Positions 1-11,981 of a DNA stretch of 64,000 bases are shown here, piece by piece (position 1 is the stretch's first letter; every line of letters begins with the position of its first letter). The DNA comes from Circinella umbellata. Its lineage: Eukaryota > Mucoromycota > Mucoromycetes > Mucorales > Lichtheimiaceae. The stretch lies in assembly GCA_025093555.1 (NCBI GenBank), contig JAIWNF010000019.1:310001-374000 (forward strand), read 5' to 3'. The notes under the pieces were generated by a model that worked only from the letters and a program-made list of their open reading frames with translations, did not search any database and was not told the DNA's origin. Both the position numbers and the translations under genes were made by a program.

Positions 1-2002
1 TGTTGTGTTTCACAGTTGCTTCATCGCATACAACACTGTCATCTAGATTGTTGAGGTGTATTCTGACTTAAACCGTCAAAATATGGGGAGGGATAAGAGT
101 TGCCAAAAAATTGTCAGAAATGCAGCTACGTATGAACTTTTTGAGCCGTAATATATGTTAACTTAGGTATTCTTGAGAGATGTTACGGAACAGGTTTTAG
201 AGAAAATGATTTTCCATTGAGATTTGTCGCTTCAAAGTTTTGTTAAAATATGAATTTTTACAAAGTAATGCCAATATTTCGAGAAAGGGATAAGAAGTGT
301 GTAACCTATAAAAGTGGATACACAAGGTTCGTGCTGTGGATTATATGTAGCTCCTAACGTTTACCTTTCTATTTTTTTTTTCACTCAATAAAAAAAAATA
401 GATATAACAACAATACAACGCGAAAGGTAGTTGTTTTCAAATATTACTTAGATGTAGATACTATCATCTATATATATAAAAAAGATTCAAATAATTCTAG
501 ACTCTTGTTGAATAGCTACGGGGTGGGGTTATGGCCCCCATCCACCATTTTTAATAAAAAAATAAAACCAGGTTCTGGTAGAAAAAACTGTTGAAATAAC
601 TGAAATAACAAATGGTACTATGAAACCAAGCAATAAAAAAGGAGAAAAAATTAGGGGAGTAACTGCCTACTTCTCAATAGTGTATATACATACACTATCA
701 TCTCTCTTCATTCTTTTTTTTTTTTTGGTAAAATATATATAGTATTTCACTGGCTTATCAATGCATGCAGAATTTGATGTCTCATTGGTAGCAATATTAT
801 TACCCGTCGGACGTTTAAGATATCTCAATTTTCGAAAAATGACTGTTCAAGTCAGTATGCACCTTATCACATGATTCTACCGCCAAAGAAGCACTTCAAC
901 CTTCATCAGCAAAAATTCTCGAGCTTGTTCTTATACTTCGCTGTGTTTCGGATTGTGTAGTTGCTACAACATCTTGCAAGGCGTATTCTTAAAGTTGGTC
1001 ATATATCTATAGCAGTAACATCAGTGACAAACTAATGCCCATACATTCATTTGTAGTAAAGCTTGTATTTTTGGCTTTAAATAGCTATACTTCTTCTACT
1101 TCTGCCATCTGATACTACTGGCTCTACACCCTCTGTACGTATTAGTAATACTGCTTGTGCATTTCCAATGAAAATACCTAAGTTATTAGGACTGTCAACG
1201 ATGTAATTTCATCGATATTTATAACTTACCCACCAAACTCATTTTAAAGAGCACCTACTTTTGTTGTGACGGATAGGAACTCGTAGCCGTTTCTTGCATT
1301 ACTACAGAAGGTAAAAAAGGGGGCAGTGCGAAACTTGTGCTTTCCTTTCAATTTTGCGAGACGTGCTCGTATCTTCATCCAGATGCAACAGAGTTAGGCC
1401 TATTTTGACCGGAATACAAACAATAATGTGCAACCACGACCCGTCATACATTGATAAATCAAGATTCAAAGCCTCCTTTGCCTTAGCTTCATAAGCTTCT
1501 GCGTCGTCGAATCATTTCGGACACTCTCAAGGTCCCCATCAAGAACGTGAAAAAAAAAATACGCTGTCCAGATGGTCGTTGTTGATGTTTGAGGCCACGT
1601 ACTTGCTCCCATTAATAATCGTAACTCACGGTTTGTGACAGAGTCAAATTCTGGTACTTTTATCATGGTCTTTTTTCATTTATTTCGTTTAAATTCACAA
1701 GAAAGACAAAATAATTCCGTCGTTCTAGGCTTTCTTCATTAGATATGCCACCATCTTCTTATGCTTAAACAGGTTTTTGTCTCGTCTTTTCAAATAGTGA
1801 GTAATAATGATTTCATATTTTCATAGGAACACCAAATAGTATATCCAATATTATCTTACTAATAGTACTTTTTCTACATACGTACATGAAGAGAAAAAAT
1901 CATGAAAACACGCATTACATTTAATGATTAAAATGAAACTAGACTACAGTATTACCTGTTGCTAAGTAACAGGTTTCTCGGTCGCATAAACTTATTACCA
2001 TA
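1..2002. other. gene-free AT-rich stretch
   Basis: I see no supported gene, RNA gene or clear repeat boundary here. The only long frame is a 66-codon minus-strand ORF near 1466-1666 without recognisable motifs. The stretch reads as decayed intergenic DNA ending at the target duplication of the solo LTR. Confidence 0.5.
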
Positions 2003-2007
2003 CATAG

Positions 2008-2467
2008 TGTGATATTTGGTTATTTTAATAAAAGTAGGAAATAAAAACAGACAAGGTATAAATCCTTTGAGACTTTGTTATATATCTTTAATAATAATTT
2101 AGAAACTAGAATAAAGTTATTTCTTTAAAATAATATTCACAACCCGTATTTATATGATTTCTATTCTATGAGTTATGGGGCTTAGTTGATAGAATGATGT
2201 GGGTGATTGATAGTAAAGTCGGGTACTTGATATTAGTCATTAATATTGAGAAGGTTACTATAGCTACTGTTCTGAAGTATATTGGGCTTAGCCATGATAC
2301 TCTCTTTTATTCTTTAATTTAAGTTGACGAGGCGCAGGACATCGTTATGCGATTTTACTCAGTTTCCTTTTTAGAATTGAGTTCTGTTCACGTCTGTATT
2401 TTAAAAATTTTAAATATGATTTCTTATTTCATCTGGGATAAAGAGATAATGTTCTTATAATACAACA
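2008..2467 (+). mobile_element. solo LTR, copy 1 (460 bp, 5-bp TSD)
   Basis: The element starts TGTGATATTTGG and ends AATACAACA, so it has the TG...CA ends of a long terminal repeat. It is flanked on both sides by the pentamer CATAG (2003-2007 and 2468-2472), a 5-bp target site duplication typical of Ty1/Copia or Ty3/Gypsy integration. No internal gag-pol is attached, so it is a solo LTR left by LTR-LTR recombination. Two further copies of the same sequence occur in the window (16749-22747, split by a LINE; and 62489 to the window end, reversed). Confidence 0.9.
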
Positions 2468-2934
2468 CATAGAACTTGTTAGACAGTGAGAAACCGAAAA
2501 ATGGGCGGAGCAATATAGTACAATACCGCAAAGTCGTTTTCTTGTGATTAAGGCCTCTTGTTCTCCGTACAAAAAAAACAATAAATATTTCTACCTATTG
2601 CATTTAAAAAAAGCCTGTTTAACAAGCAACATACTCATTATAATGGGCCGTGTCTGTGAGTGAAAAACGTGTTTTGCCGCCATCAAGAAGTTTTCTTTGA
2701 CGATGATCAGATAAAAATTTATTTAACAGGACTACGTATAGTACAGGAAGCATATAATAAGTTGTGATAATGTTATTAGAAGTAAAAGAAGTACAGTTTC
2801 ATTATCTGATATAATACATATACAAGCAGTACCAATAAAGTACTCGAAGAAGGTTACTTTAGAGAAATATAATATACATTGATTACTTAAACTTTGATAG
2901 ATTAAATAATAATAAAGATATAAAAATATCCATA

Positions 2935-5210
2935 CTACTTCTTTGATCGGCCGTTATTCCTTGTATTTCCATTTTTGTCCTGCATTTTGTCAATAATACG
3001 TTTCTTTTCTTTTTGAAGATTTCCATCTGATCCTTGAATTATCCAGCTTGATGCGATTCGTTTAGACGATGATTTGCGAGCTTTTCTCCTTTCAATGCAC
3101 TTATTAATATCTTTGGTCATATGATCAATAATTTTCTAAGACAGACTTTAATTAGTTTTTTGCTTATATTATAATATATTGGATGCTAAAAGCTAAATCT
3201 ATTACCTTTATCTGCCATAGATTTTGCATAGTGATACCAAGACAAGAAATTTCAAATGGCTTATTGGCAAAACGAAAATCAGATAATTGAACCATCGTGT
3301 GGTAGATGTGTTTAGCTTTCGTGTTCATACGGTAAGCACGACACAAACAACCTTCTACGTATTAGGAATCCGCACACGAACACCTAATGTCACCAATTCA
3401 TTCGAATCTGATATACTGGACCCGGGTCTTTTAACTTCCACAACAAACAAATCTGATGCGCGATGAAATACAGTAAAATCAGGAAAAAGAAGTTTGGGTG
3501 TATTTCTTGTTGATTCTAAAGTTGAATTTGCCCTTTAAAAATGATACCGTATTGTTTGTTATTAATTAGATGTCGATCATAGTAATTGATAAAACGGAAA
3601 GAAATATAATTATTATTTATGATTCAATCTACAATTGTCAACGAAGAGAGCATGTAGCGGGGCATGAAGATAAGTATGAACCAAAGTATCTTCTGTTATA
3701 CCATTTTCATTATACGTTTTGACACCCGCACACACATTTAAAACAGTCATAAAGGAGTACATAAAATCATCTTTTCTCTTGATTGACATTCCTTGGTATG
3801 TATTGATTAATGAACGTAACTCCCAAATATCATAATTTTTGCGCTGTCGTAACTATATATTATGTTAATAATAAGTGTCAGTAACAAAAACAATAAGGAA
3901 ATAACTATAACAATAAAAAGAACAATTATAGTAATAAAAAATTACAGTACCTCTGCAACTTTGTTGCACCACGAACAAACATAGGGGGGGACGGTAGGAC
4001 GCAACCAATCTCTATCAAGATCAACATGTCGATCACCTAATACACTAGCGCTGTTATCAAATAAGAAGACACATATCAAGCTCCTGAGATAGTGTTAGCA
4101 ATCATAAACGTACAACCAGCCCCCCTTCAACTTTTTTTTTATTTCCGTCCTTGCTTTTGTCATTCATTTTTCTTCTCTCAATTTTTACCACAATCCCCCA
4201 AAACAAAAATATATTTACAAAGCTTTCATAGAAGGTATATTTTTTGACTTGTTTTTGTTCTCTTTGATGGATTTTTTTTTGATGATTTTCAAGTAAAACA
4301 GACAGATTTTCTCTACTTATTGGATCGTACCACTAGAACAATTCATAGTAATTCATAATAACTAGTTAATAACCTTAATAAAATAGTAATGACACTATTT
4401 TTTTTTATCTTGTTCGGTACCTGTTCTTCTTTCTTCATATTTTGTACGTTTAATTCTTCAATAGGTTATGTAATTTTGTATTTGCTACCGGGTGATAATG
4501 CAATAATTTCAAAAGATACGTCATTTTCAGCTAGTGAAACCTCACTACTACTGACACTCTCAACATCATCCTTCTCGCTATAATTTATAAATAATAAAAT
4601 AGTTAAATATTTATGAATAAATAAGAGCTATAACAATAAGTGTATCAAGTGAAATTAGACCATAAGAAAGTTAAATCTATTACCCCTCAATAATATCTCG
4701 AATTGCTTGATTAGCAACAGGTGCCATTAAAGTTGCAGTTTTTATGCTCTCTAAACGATGTTTAGTAATAGCCTCTCTCTATATAGATATTCAATAAACA
4801 GTTATTATTATCCTTATCATAGTTATTTTATCATTTACTCTTTTATTTTTGCATTTATATTATCATCATTACGTATAACTATATTTACCAACAAACATAT
4901 TTCTTGCCAAATAGTTTTCTTGCAACGAGTACTAAAAGAAATGTAACAATGGTTGTCAGTCACTCTTCCAAATACAAAATGAAAATTAAAAAAGGGCTAA
5001 AAAGCTATGGGGCTGTTCTACTTACTTGGTTTTTACATCAGGTCTTAAATCACTCATTTTATTCAAATATCTTTGTGACCATACTGTTGCATGCGATGTC
5101 CAATTATTATATTCATTCCACTTTACTAATTCATGTTTATATTTAAATGCGAAAGCTTCTAGTGTAGGATTTGCTGTTTCTAGAACAAAGGTTGAAAGCT
5201 CTATTTTCAA
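2935..5210 (-). pseudogene. decayed PD-(D/E)XK nuclease-like gene (Mucorales-type family)
   Basis: Reading the minus strand from about 5210 down, several exon-like pieces line up in one order. They are an N-terminal piece (5210-5026, ending at a GTAAGT donor), pieces near 4780-4690 and 4580-4490, a long open piece near 3855-3610 containing EDTLVHTYLHAPLHALF, and a piece near 3540-3360 containing PDFTVFHRASDLFVVEVKRP. The last is a PD...EVK signature of the PD-(D/E)XK nuclease fold. It is followed by a tail piece at 3346-3164 with CRAYRMNTKAKHIYHTMVQL. In-frame stops (a TAA after KYKIT, a TAG after VRVRIPNT) and frame changes break it. From memory, Mucorales genomes carry many hypothetical proteins of this plan; the family assignment is inference. 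A lysine-rich 61-codon ORF at 3120-2935 may be its 3' end. Confidence 0.55.
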
Positions 5211-5564
5211 TTGTATATATAAAAAAAAGACAAGAATTCAATGTTTGTCCTCTTTATATATACATCTTTCTTGGTGAATTTCCTTAATTATTCATTTGAT
5301 ACCTTGATAACCTGAATAATAATTTTCTTCTTCCGTGATTGTCAGTGAATGTTCGTTGGACGATGTTATAGAAAATAAAAAAAAGGCTGCGGAAACAAAG
5401 GAGGGGGAGGACAAACGAGCACTTTTTAATCAATGCACTTTTTAATTTCATCCACCGCAATTCATTCTACTATTTAGAGTCTTGTTAACCACATAATTGC
5501 TTCTAATATTTTTTTTTGAAATATATATATGTATATATATATACTGAATCAAAGTTTTAGTTTA

Positions 5565-5790
5565 TTACCTGATGACATTGTATATAATATTCTACAGTAC
5601 CAAAAATTTAATTTAATACATTAAAAAATAGGCACGTACTGCCTAGTAGATGACAAAAATAGTACAATGGTATAAGGATGGTTTTAACATAATAATGTTA
5701 GGTAAAGTAACTACAAAGAATATAACATGAGAGCACGCGTATTCAAAAGTACCTCGAAAGTATCTAAAATAAATACATTTATTTACTGTT
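5565..5790 (+). repeat. dispersed repeat, inverted copy of 25485-25690
   Basis: The reverse complement of this stretch matches 25485-25690 closely, for example the blocks around ATGACATTGTATATAATATT and TAGTACAATGGTATAAGG. There are small indels but no clear terminal inverted repeats. It is probably a piece of an unidentified dispersed repeat. The rest of 5211-6614 is AT-rich with no supported gene. Confidence 0.7.
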
Positions 5791-6486
5791 TAACCAACCA
5801 ACATTCATACATCATTGATTTTGAAAAAGAAATAAGAAAGAATAAAACATAATTCAGGTGGAAATTTAACTTTGTTTACTAGTACGTATCGTATTCCAAG
5901 AAACTGTTTCCATTTGATACGTATTTAGAGTTGTAAGTATTGTTATTTTTTCAGTTCTTACAAACAGGTTTAATAAGTGATAATACAAGAATTGATCAGG
6001 ATTAATTACTCAAAGGATAGCATGATATCTTTGATCATCCTTCCATCAGTACGTACTACGTATCATCATTTTACTGATATTCGATGTCTGTGGATAATAA
6101 AAAATAAAAAGACTGTTATACACCCAAAAGTCAATTAGAATTGTTCTATTGTACAATATAACTAAATATAAGGAATAATCAGCAAGTAAATATATAAAGA
6201 TTAGATCACACTGGCTGGTTTATAATATACGGCATATATGTAAATGCGTCTATTAGGTATAAAGTTTTTGTTTTTTTTTCAAGGAACACGTGAGAGAGTA
6301 GATGCTAGTATTTCTGGAACAAGAGGGATGCATGATTAGAAAATATGATCATACTCTCACTAAATAAATTTTTAATTAGCAAATGTGGCTCGGCTTTATT
6401 ATTTACTATTCTTTCTTCGTACACACGTAGTATTACATAAAAGCAATTTTGTTGTGTAAAAACAATGCATTGTATAGATCTTCCCC

Positions 6487-6579
6487 AACAACAACAACAA
6501 CAACAACAACAAACTGTATAAATACGTAGCAATGTTTTTTTTCTTAAAACTTGTTTTTTTTTTTTTTTTTTTTTTTTTT
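6487..6579. repeat. (AAC)n microsatellite and T26 tract upstream of the questin-oxidase-like gene
   Basis: An AAC/CAA run of about 26 bases near 6487-6512 is followed by an uninterrupted run of 26 T at 6554-6579, ending 35 bases before the ATG at 6615. Poly-T of this kind commonly occurs in fungal promoters. The 113-codon ORF over it is low-complexity and was not called. Confidence 0.75.
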
Positions 6580-6614
6580 GTAAATAATAATTTGAACAGC
6601 GAAAAAAAAGAACT

Positions 6615-8200
6615 ATGGGAGTTCTTCCAACTGAAATTAATCCCATTACATCACATTATGCTATTCGTATTCCTGGTTCAGCATCAATCGATCTATCAAA
6701 ACATAATTTAATCGACAAAAATCATCAAAAACATGATATTTTTTATAACTCTTGTGGTTTTCACAAGTAAAGTATCTATTTTCAAACTAAAAACACACAC
6801 ATGCAGCCGTGTGAACAGAAAAACATTTTATTCCCATAAAACGCATACGTACTAATGAAGTCTATTTTTATATTATAATAAGTCATTTGACACATCATTA
6901 TTTAGCAGCATTTGCGTTTGGTGCGGATACAAAAAGATTACAAGAAATTTTTGATTTGCATGCATCTTATCAACGTCCTATTCCTGCTTCAATTACAACA
7001 TTAACAAGAGATACTTATCGAAAAGAAATTCGTAATCGAGACGCGTATACAAGTTATCTCAATCTTTTTACGAATGAAATTGAGAAATATGGGGTGTTAG
7101 AAACAGTGCGTTATTGGATTTTCAAGGATGAAATGTTAGCTCAACTACTTGGTGGTGCATACCATCCATTGATTCATTTGGGTTATGCAATCGAGTTTAA
7201 TTTACCCAATGTAACTGCAGAAGCATTGGCTATGATGGCTTGTTGTGAAGATTATCCTGCTCCCGTTATGAAACATTTAAATGATAAAAATGAAGATGGA
7301 GAAGAGTTGAAACAAATTATGAATGGCACCCAAACGGCCTTGACTATTTTTCAAACACTCTACGAAGATTCGGATTTTGATAATGTTATCAAATATACAG
7401 ATGAAACAAAGGCACAAAATGTTTATGATAATTCAGTAGTAATTAAAAGATTACGCGAATATGCTAGTCAATGGCACTACAAAGGTAAGAGGGGGAAACG
7501 GAGTGATTACTTCTTGTTATTACGTATCTTTATAAGATTACCTGACACAATACGTACGTATAATCAACAATATAGATGCCGAATCTAGTTTGAAAGAACT
7601 TTTTATTTTTAGTGTCGTTTTATTTGTTGCTTCAGGTATTCGTGAACAAGAAATCAAATTGGATTTTTTCTTCGCTCACGCAGTCACTTCTGTACATGCA
7701 ATCTATACTATTTTACCTTACTTGACAGCTATTCAAGCTGAATTGTTACTTCGTGCCCACTTTGCAGAAACATTAATGTATTATGTTGGTCGAGGTCGTC
7801 CAAGTCTTCAATTGGATTTACTTGCAAACTACATATCACCTCAAGCTATTGAAGACAGCGAAATCCATGGCTGAATGTCATTCATCTTGCTCTTAAAGCG
7901 GAAGAATCTCACTGCATCAAGGCTGTACGTGCCATTGCTACTGCTCAAATAGCTTATGGCAATCCTTCTTCTTTTGGTAATGATATTTTGCTTAAGGCAG
8001 CTCAAGTCACTGTGGATATTGGTGGTAAATCGAGTGTTCCAAATGTTGCTTGGAATTTTGCTGGTATTGGATTTAAAGAGACTTGGGAAAATCCACAAAA
8101 TGATTTACGATGGCGAAGGAAATTTTATGTCCCTTTTTTTTTCGAAACACGAATGTCTTATGCAGTATATACTATACGTGAAGGGTATCACTCTTATTGA
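6615..8200 (+). pseudogene. questin-oxidase-like protein, copy 1, frameshifted
   Basis: This copy has three exons: 6615-6766, 6883-7484 and 7576 onward, with introns of 116 and 91 bp (GTAAAG...AAG and GTAAGA...TAG). Exon phases are identical to those of the second copy at 34961. The protein has the hallmarks I associate with the questin oxidase family (Pfam questin_oxidase/DUF4243): N-H-x-x-x-HH early, then a core with KDEMLAQLLGGAYHPLIHLGY followed by AEALAMMA. Characterised fungal members open an anthraquinone ring, but the substrate here is unknown. At about 7860-7864 the copy has GAAATCC where its paralogue implies one more A. This one-base shift puts TGA at 7872; the other frame then continues in homology to about 8090 and stops at 8200, past the paralogue's stop. 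It is either a recent pseudogene or a homopolymer error. Confidence 0.8.
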
Positions 8201-9085
8201 TGATCAGACCATTGGTTTATCTAATGTGTATTTTTGAAATAAAACACTATCATTCTGTATTGTATACTTTTTGAAATTCTTCAAATTGGAGATTAAGAGA
8301 CAATTTGGTATACAATAAATACAATAAAAAAATGAGAGTCGTACGTAGATCAAGAATAATGTTAAATATCGCTATACGTATTGTGCATGATTCCTTATAC
8401 TGATTACTAGATTTAAAATCATTTTTGACATGAAGCATTGGATATGTTGCTGATAATAAAAAATGTTAATTATCTTGACCATGGTCGAGTACTATTTCAT
8501 GGAATATACAGAGGGATAGAACTTATTTATCATTTTATTTTTCGCTTATAATAATATATTACTTTTGGGTATATTTGGCCATATTTAAAAAATATTCATA
8601 ATATGATATTATTTGCTAGTTTAGCTTCCTTTTGACAGATTTTATTTCAATTGCTAATATTATTACGCATCTTTCAAGTTAACGTTATTTTTCGTCATGT
8701 TAAAGTACCAGTGAAAAAGTCAAATAGCTGCGAGTTGTAAAAAAAATGTCCTTGGTGGCCCGTGCATATTATAAAACTTTAATGTTTTTATATTAGCTAA
8801 TGAGTGACATTGTTGAAATGAAGAGTAAAGAGAATTTTTTTAAAAAAATCTCATAATAGCTACATTTAAATAATAAACATATGTCTTTATCATATGCCAA
8901 CACACCCAAGCTTACATAGTTTAATATTAAAATGTGTAAATAGTTTGAGGGTTAAATAAATAGTTGGCTGTTGGTGTGCGGGGTATAAGCTTACAATGCA
9001 GCTATAAATAAATTATTTCTATAGTAACGCGTTTTTTTCTTTCTTTCACTTTCTTTTCCCTCACCTCATTATTTGTTTTTTCAGT
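8201..9085. other. intergenic, AT-rich
   Basis: I see no supported gene. A pyrimidine-rich tract (CTTTCTTTCACTTTC) just before 9086 would suit a promoter or 5' UTR for the next ORF. Confidence 0.4.
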
Positions 9086-9928
9086 ATGATTCGCTCTACA
9101 CGATCTCTTGCTTCACAAGCCACCACAACTTTTACTTCCATCGCCAATCCCACCAGCAATGTGCAACGCATTCGCTTGGTGGTGAATCCGCCCAATCCCA
9201 TTCTTACTTCTGCTCCTATTTCTACTTCTCTTCCTACTTCTAACCACGTCTTCGCTGTCCCAGTTTCTGCTCGCAGGGCTGGTGATAATCGGGTTGCAAT
9301 TGGTAATCCTTATGCCATTGCTCCCACTCCTACATTGCCCGATCCTGCTCCTGCTCGTTGGGTTAATGCTCCTTGGATTGCCACGGGTAACACTGTTCCC
9401 ACTGCGCACGCTTCTGCCTCTGCTCTTCCTGCTGTTGGTGCTGGTGCAACTGTTCCTGGCGTTTCTGCCACCAGTTCTCGTGTTTCTTCTGTTGCTACGA
9501 CAACTGCTATTACTCCACCCGTCTCTCCTGTTACTACTTCTGCCGCCATTCCTGCTACTACTTCTGCCCCTACTCCTACTACTACTTCTGCCGCCGTTCC
9601 CGCTACCATTCCTGCCGCTACTCCTGCTACAACTACTTCTGCTCCGACTCCACCTGCTCGTCAAATCCTTACACCTCGCCCAGTTCGTGCTCTTCGTGCT
9701 GCTCGTGCTGCTCGTGCAACTACTGGTGATGGTGCTGCGGCTGCTCGTGCTACTGGTGAAAATGGTGAAAATGGAGAAGAAGAACGTTATGATGATGATG
9801 AAGATGAAGATGATAACATGAAGATAGATTGGAAGCACGGAGATCTTGAGTACATGGAAGTAGATTGGTGTGAAGGTGATATGGACGTCGACATAGTACC
9901 ACCCAATGCCACCTCCCTTTGGTTCTGA
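9086..9928 (+). CDS. Ala/Thr/Pro-rich low-complexity protein, unknown function
   Basis: This 280-codon frame has a higher GC content than its surroundings. The first 60 residues are ordinary, and an Ala/Thr/Pro/Ser-rich segment runs over roughly residues 90-200 with repeated TTSA and PATT-like runs. It is followed by an Arg/Ala-rich patch (VRALRAARAARAT) and an acidic tail (DDDEDEDD, then MKIDW and MEVDW). I see no signal peptide or recognisable domain. The stop is at 9926-9928, and a GTAAGT donor follows at 9938, so splicing after the stop is possible and would join the ladder of exon-like units downstream. The opposite-strand frames over it are shadows of the triplet bias. Confidence 0.5.
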   Translation: MIRSTRSLASQATTTFTSIANPTSNVQRIRLVVNPPNPILTSAPISTSLPTSNHVFAVPVSARRAGDNRVAIGNPYAIAPTPTLPDPAPARWVNAPWIATGNTVPTAHASASALPAVGAGATVPGVSATSSRVSSVATTTAITPPVSPVTTSAAIPATTSAPTPTTTSAAVPATIPAATPATTTSAPTPPARQILTPRPVRALRAARAARATTGDGAAAARATGENGENGEEERYDDDEDEDDNMKIDWKHGDLEYMEVDWCEGDMDVDIVPPNATSLWF

Positions 9929-10338
9929 CGGTGTGGTAAGTCCTATTTTTCTTGTATATAAAATATTTTCTTGTGTTTTCTAACTATAAATATTATATTT
10001 TGTAGTCTTTTTTTTTTCTTTTTATAACCCTAAAAAATCCACAAAAGTAAGTTGTATAATACTTGTTTAAAACATGTTTTCTACTCATAAAAAAAAAACT
10101 TGTTACTAACACGTTTTTGTTTGAACAATTTAGAAAATATAAAAACCAACAAAAATCCCAAAAAAAAATCGTAAAACCTTAAAAAACCTTTAAAAAAATC
10201 GTAAAATTTTAAAAACCTACAAAACATTCATTTCTTTTTCTTTCTTTTTTCTTGGTAAGTAACTTTTTATATTGTTCTATGAAATGCATATAAAACATGT
10301 TAAGATATTGCATATTAACACAACAATCTTCTACATAG

Positions 10339-11404
10339 GCTCGTTCCCCTTTGCGTATCCCCCTTTTTTTTTGGTGTTGTTAGTCAGTCGAAGTGCTATT
10401 TTTTTTGTTGAAGGTAGTTATTTGGTAGGGTGGGGACACATTGATGACAGTGTTTTTGCAGTATACTAATATCATACCTTTACTGCTATCCATATGTATA
10501 GGTCGAGTTTATCTCCCACTCTGTGTTTTTATGCTTGAAGATACCCTATTTCTGTCAATATACCCTATTTATTTAAGGTAAATATTCTATACATATTTTA
10601 TGAATATTGGTTTTTAGCAAGGTGACAAATAAAAATAATATCATAGCTACAGTACTAATCACACTTATCATAACTCATATCCATGTATATAGGTTGGGCT
10701 GGCTCCCTCTTTTTGTACATACTTTGAATATACCCACTTATAGAAGATATCCTATTTATTTACACATTTTTGCTACCGTCATTGAGGTAAATATTCTCGA
10801 GAAACATTATGGTTATGAATATAGAGAGTATGTTATATGGAGATGGTACGACAGTTACTAATTATACTTTTTATAATCTACATTAATATATATATATATA
10901 TATAGGTCGAGGTTGGGCAGGTTCCGTTCCTCCCTCTGTTATTTATTACTTATTATTTATTTTTTATTTTTGAAGGTATTTATAAATATTCTTATATAGA
11001 TATAAATATAAATATAATGGTACGTAATCAACTATATTTTTAATCACTAATGTTTATTTCTTCGTGTCATTTGATATATAGGCGAGCAAGTCTCCCTCAT
11101 TTTTGTTCTTTATTTATTTTTCCAGTTTTGCTGTTTTTATTAGAGGTATGTTGAATTTATTACATGAATAAAGAGGTGCTAATGCTAGTAACTAATGTAA
11201 TAATAATTAATGAAACATGTGTTATATATTCCATCAATAACTAGGTTGAGGTCACTTCCTCTACAGTTTTGGCTATTTTTAATGGCGCAGTAAATGTTTT
11301 TCGAACCATTAAGGTATGTAAAATATAAATAAATTAACATGTAAAGAATACGGCATTATATAGGTAATGAATAACTAACCTATAATAATATATATTTAAA
11401 TAGA
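10339..11404 (+). repeat. ladder of six to seven diverged exon-like units
   Basis: There are short blocks at 10339-10413, 10502-10577, 10693-10786, 10906-10975, 11082-11145, 11245-11313, and one starting at 11404. Each is preceded by TAG after a TA-rich tract and, for the first six, followed at once by GGTA (AAG|GTA or GAG|GTA). Unit starts are 159-213 bp apart. Most blocks open with a variant of GTCGAGGT or GTTGAGG followed by a TCCCTC-like motif, so they look like diverged tandem copies of one exon plus intron. Some are open in the same frame, others contain stops. They may be mini-exons of the gene starting at 9086, its spliced 3' UTR, or a non-coding transcript. Confidence 0.5.
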
Positions 11405-11593
11405 CCCGTAGTGGTGTTACGGGTGGGTTTGTCCCGCTTGGTGGAGCGGAGGAGGATGGCATCTCGGCGGATGGCTTGGTGGAGAGAAGGCAGGGTAGTG
11501 TATGTTCATACTATGGTTGGTGGAGCGGGGAAGGGGCGCTTACTCTGTGGCTACCCCGTGGTTGGTGACTATGGGTGTGGGTAAGGGGGGAAG

Positions 11594-11981
11594 CAGAGTA
11601 AGGGAACTTCAGGAACACACGGTCTTTTATAGGTTAGTGGCAATCCGCCACCTTCGATCTGGAACAGATGTAATGTTGATGACAACAAGCGTTTATGTTT
11701 TCGATATAAAGACCGTAAGTTATTTTTCCTTTTTTCTTGTTCTTGAAAAAGAAAGTAATAAATGCAATTTGTTGATGGAATTTTACTAACTATTAAAAGA
11801 GTTAATTTATAGACTTTTAGATACTCCATTATAACAGTTGCAAGCTTGTTATAATGGAAGCAGAATAATTAATTCCCAGTTTCAATCTTGTCATCAACCT
11901 TACATCTGTTCCGGATCGAAGGTGGCGGATTGCCAAGTAACCTATAAAAGACCGTGTGTTCCTGAAGTTCCCTTACTTCTG
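11594..11981. mobile_element. 388-bp inverted-repeat (MITE-like) element
   Basis: The left arm (about 11594-11686) and the right arm (about 11890-11981) are near-perfect reverse complements over about 93 bp. They begin CAGA(A)GTAAGGGAACTTCAGG and include GGTCTTTTATAGGTTA and CAATCCGCCACCTTCGATC. Differences are a few substitutions and small indels. No convincing target duplication is visible. The unique middle contains a second small palindrome (CCATTATAACA...TGTTATAATGG near 11825-11860). It could be a non-autonomous DNA element or a hairpin transcript template. Confidence 0.75.

Noticed and set aside
9113..9838. Arg/Ser-rich minus-strand ORF of 241 codons and other frames over 9282-9821
   Set aside because: They are shadows of the triplet-biased plus-strand ORF; their composition is explained by its codons read backwards or out of frame.
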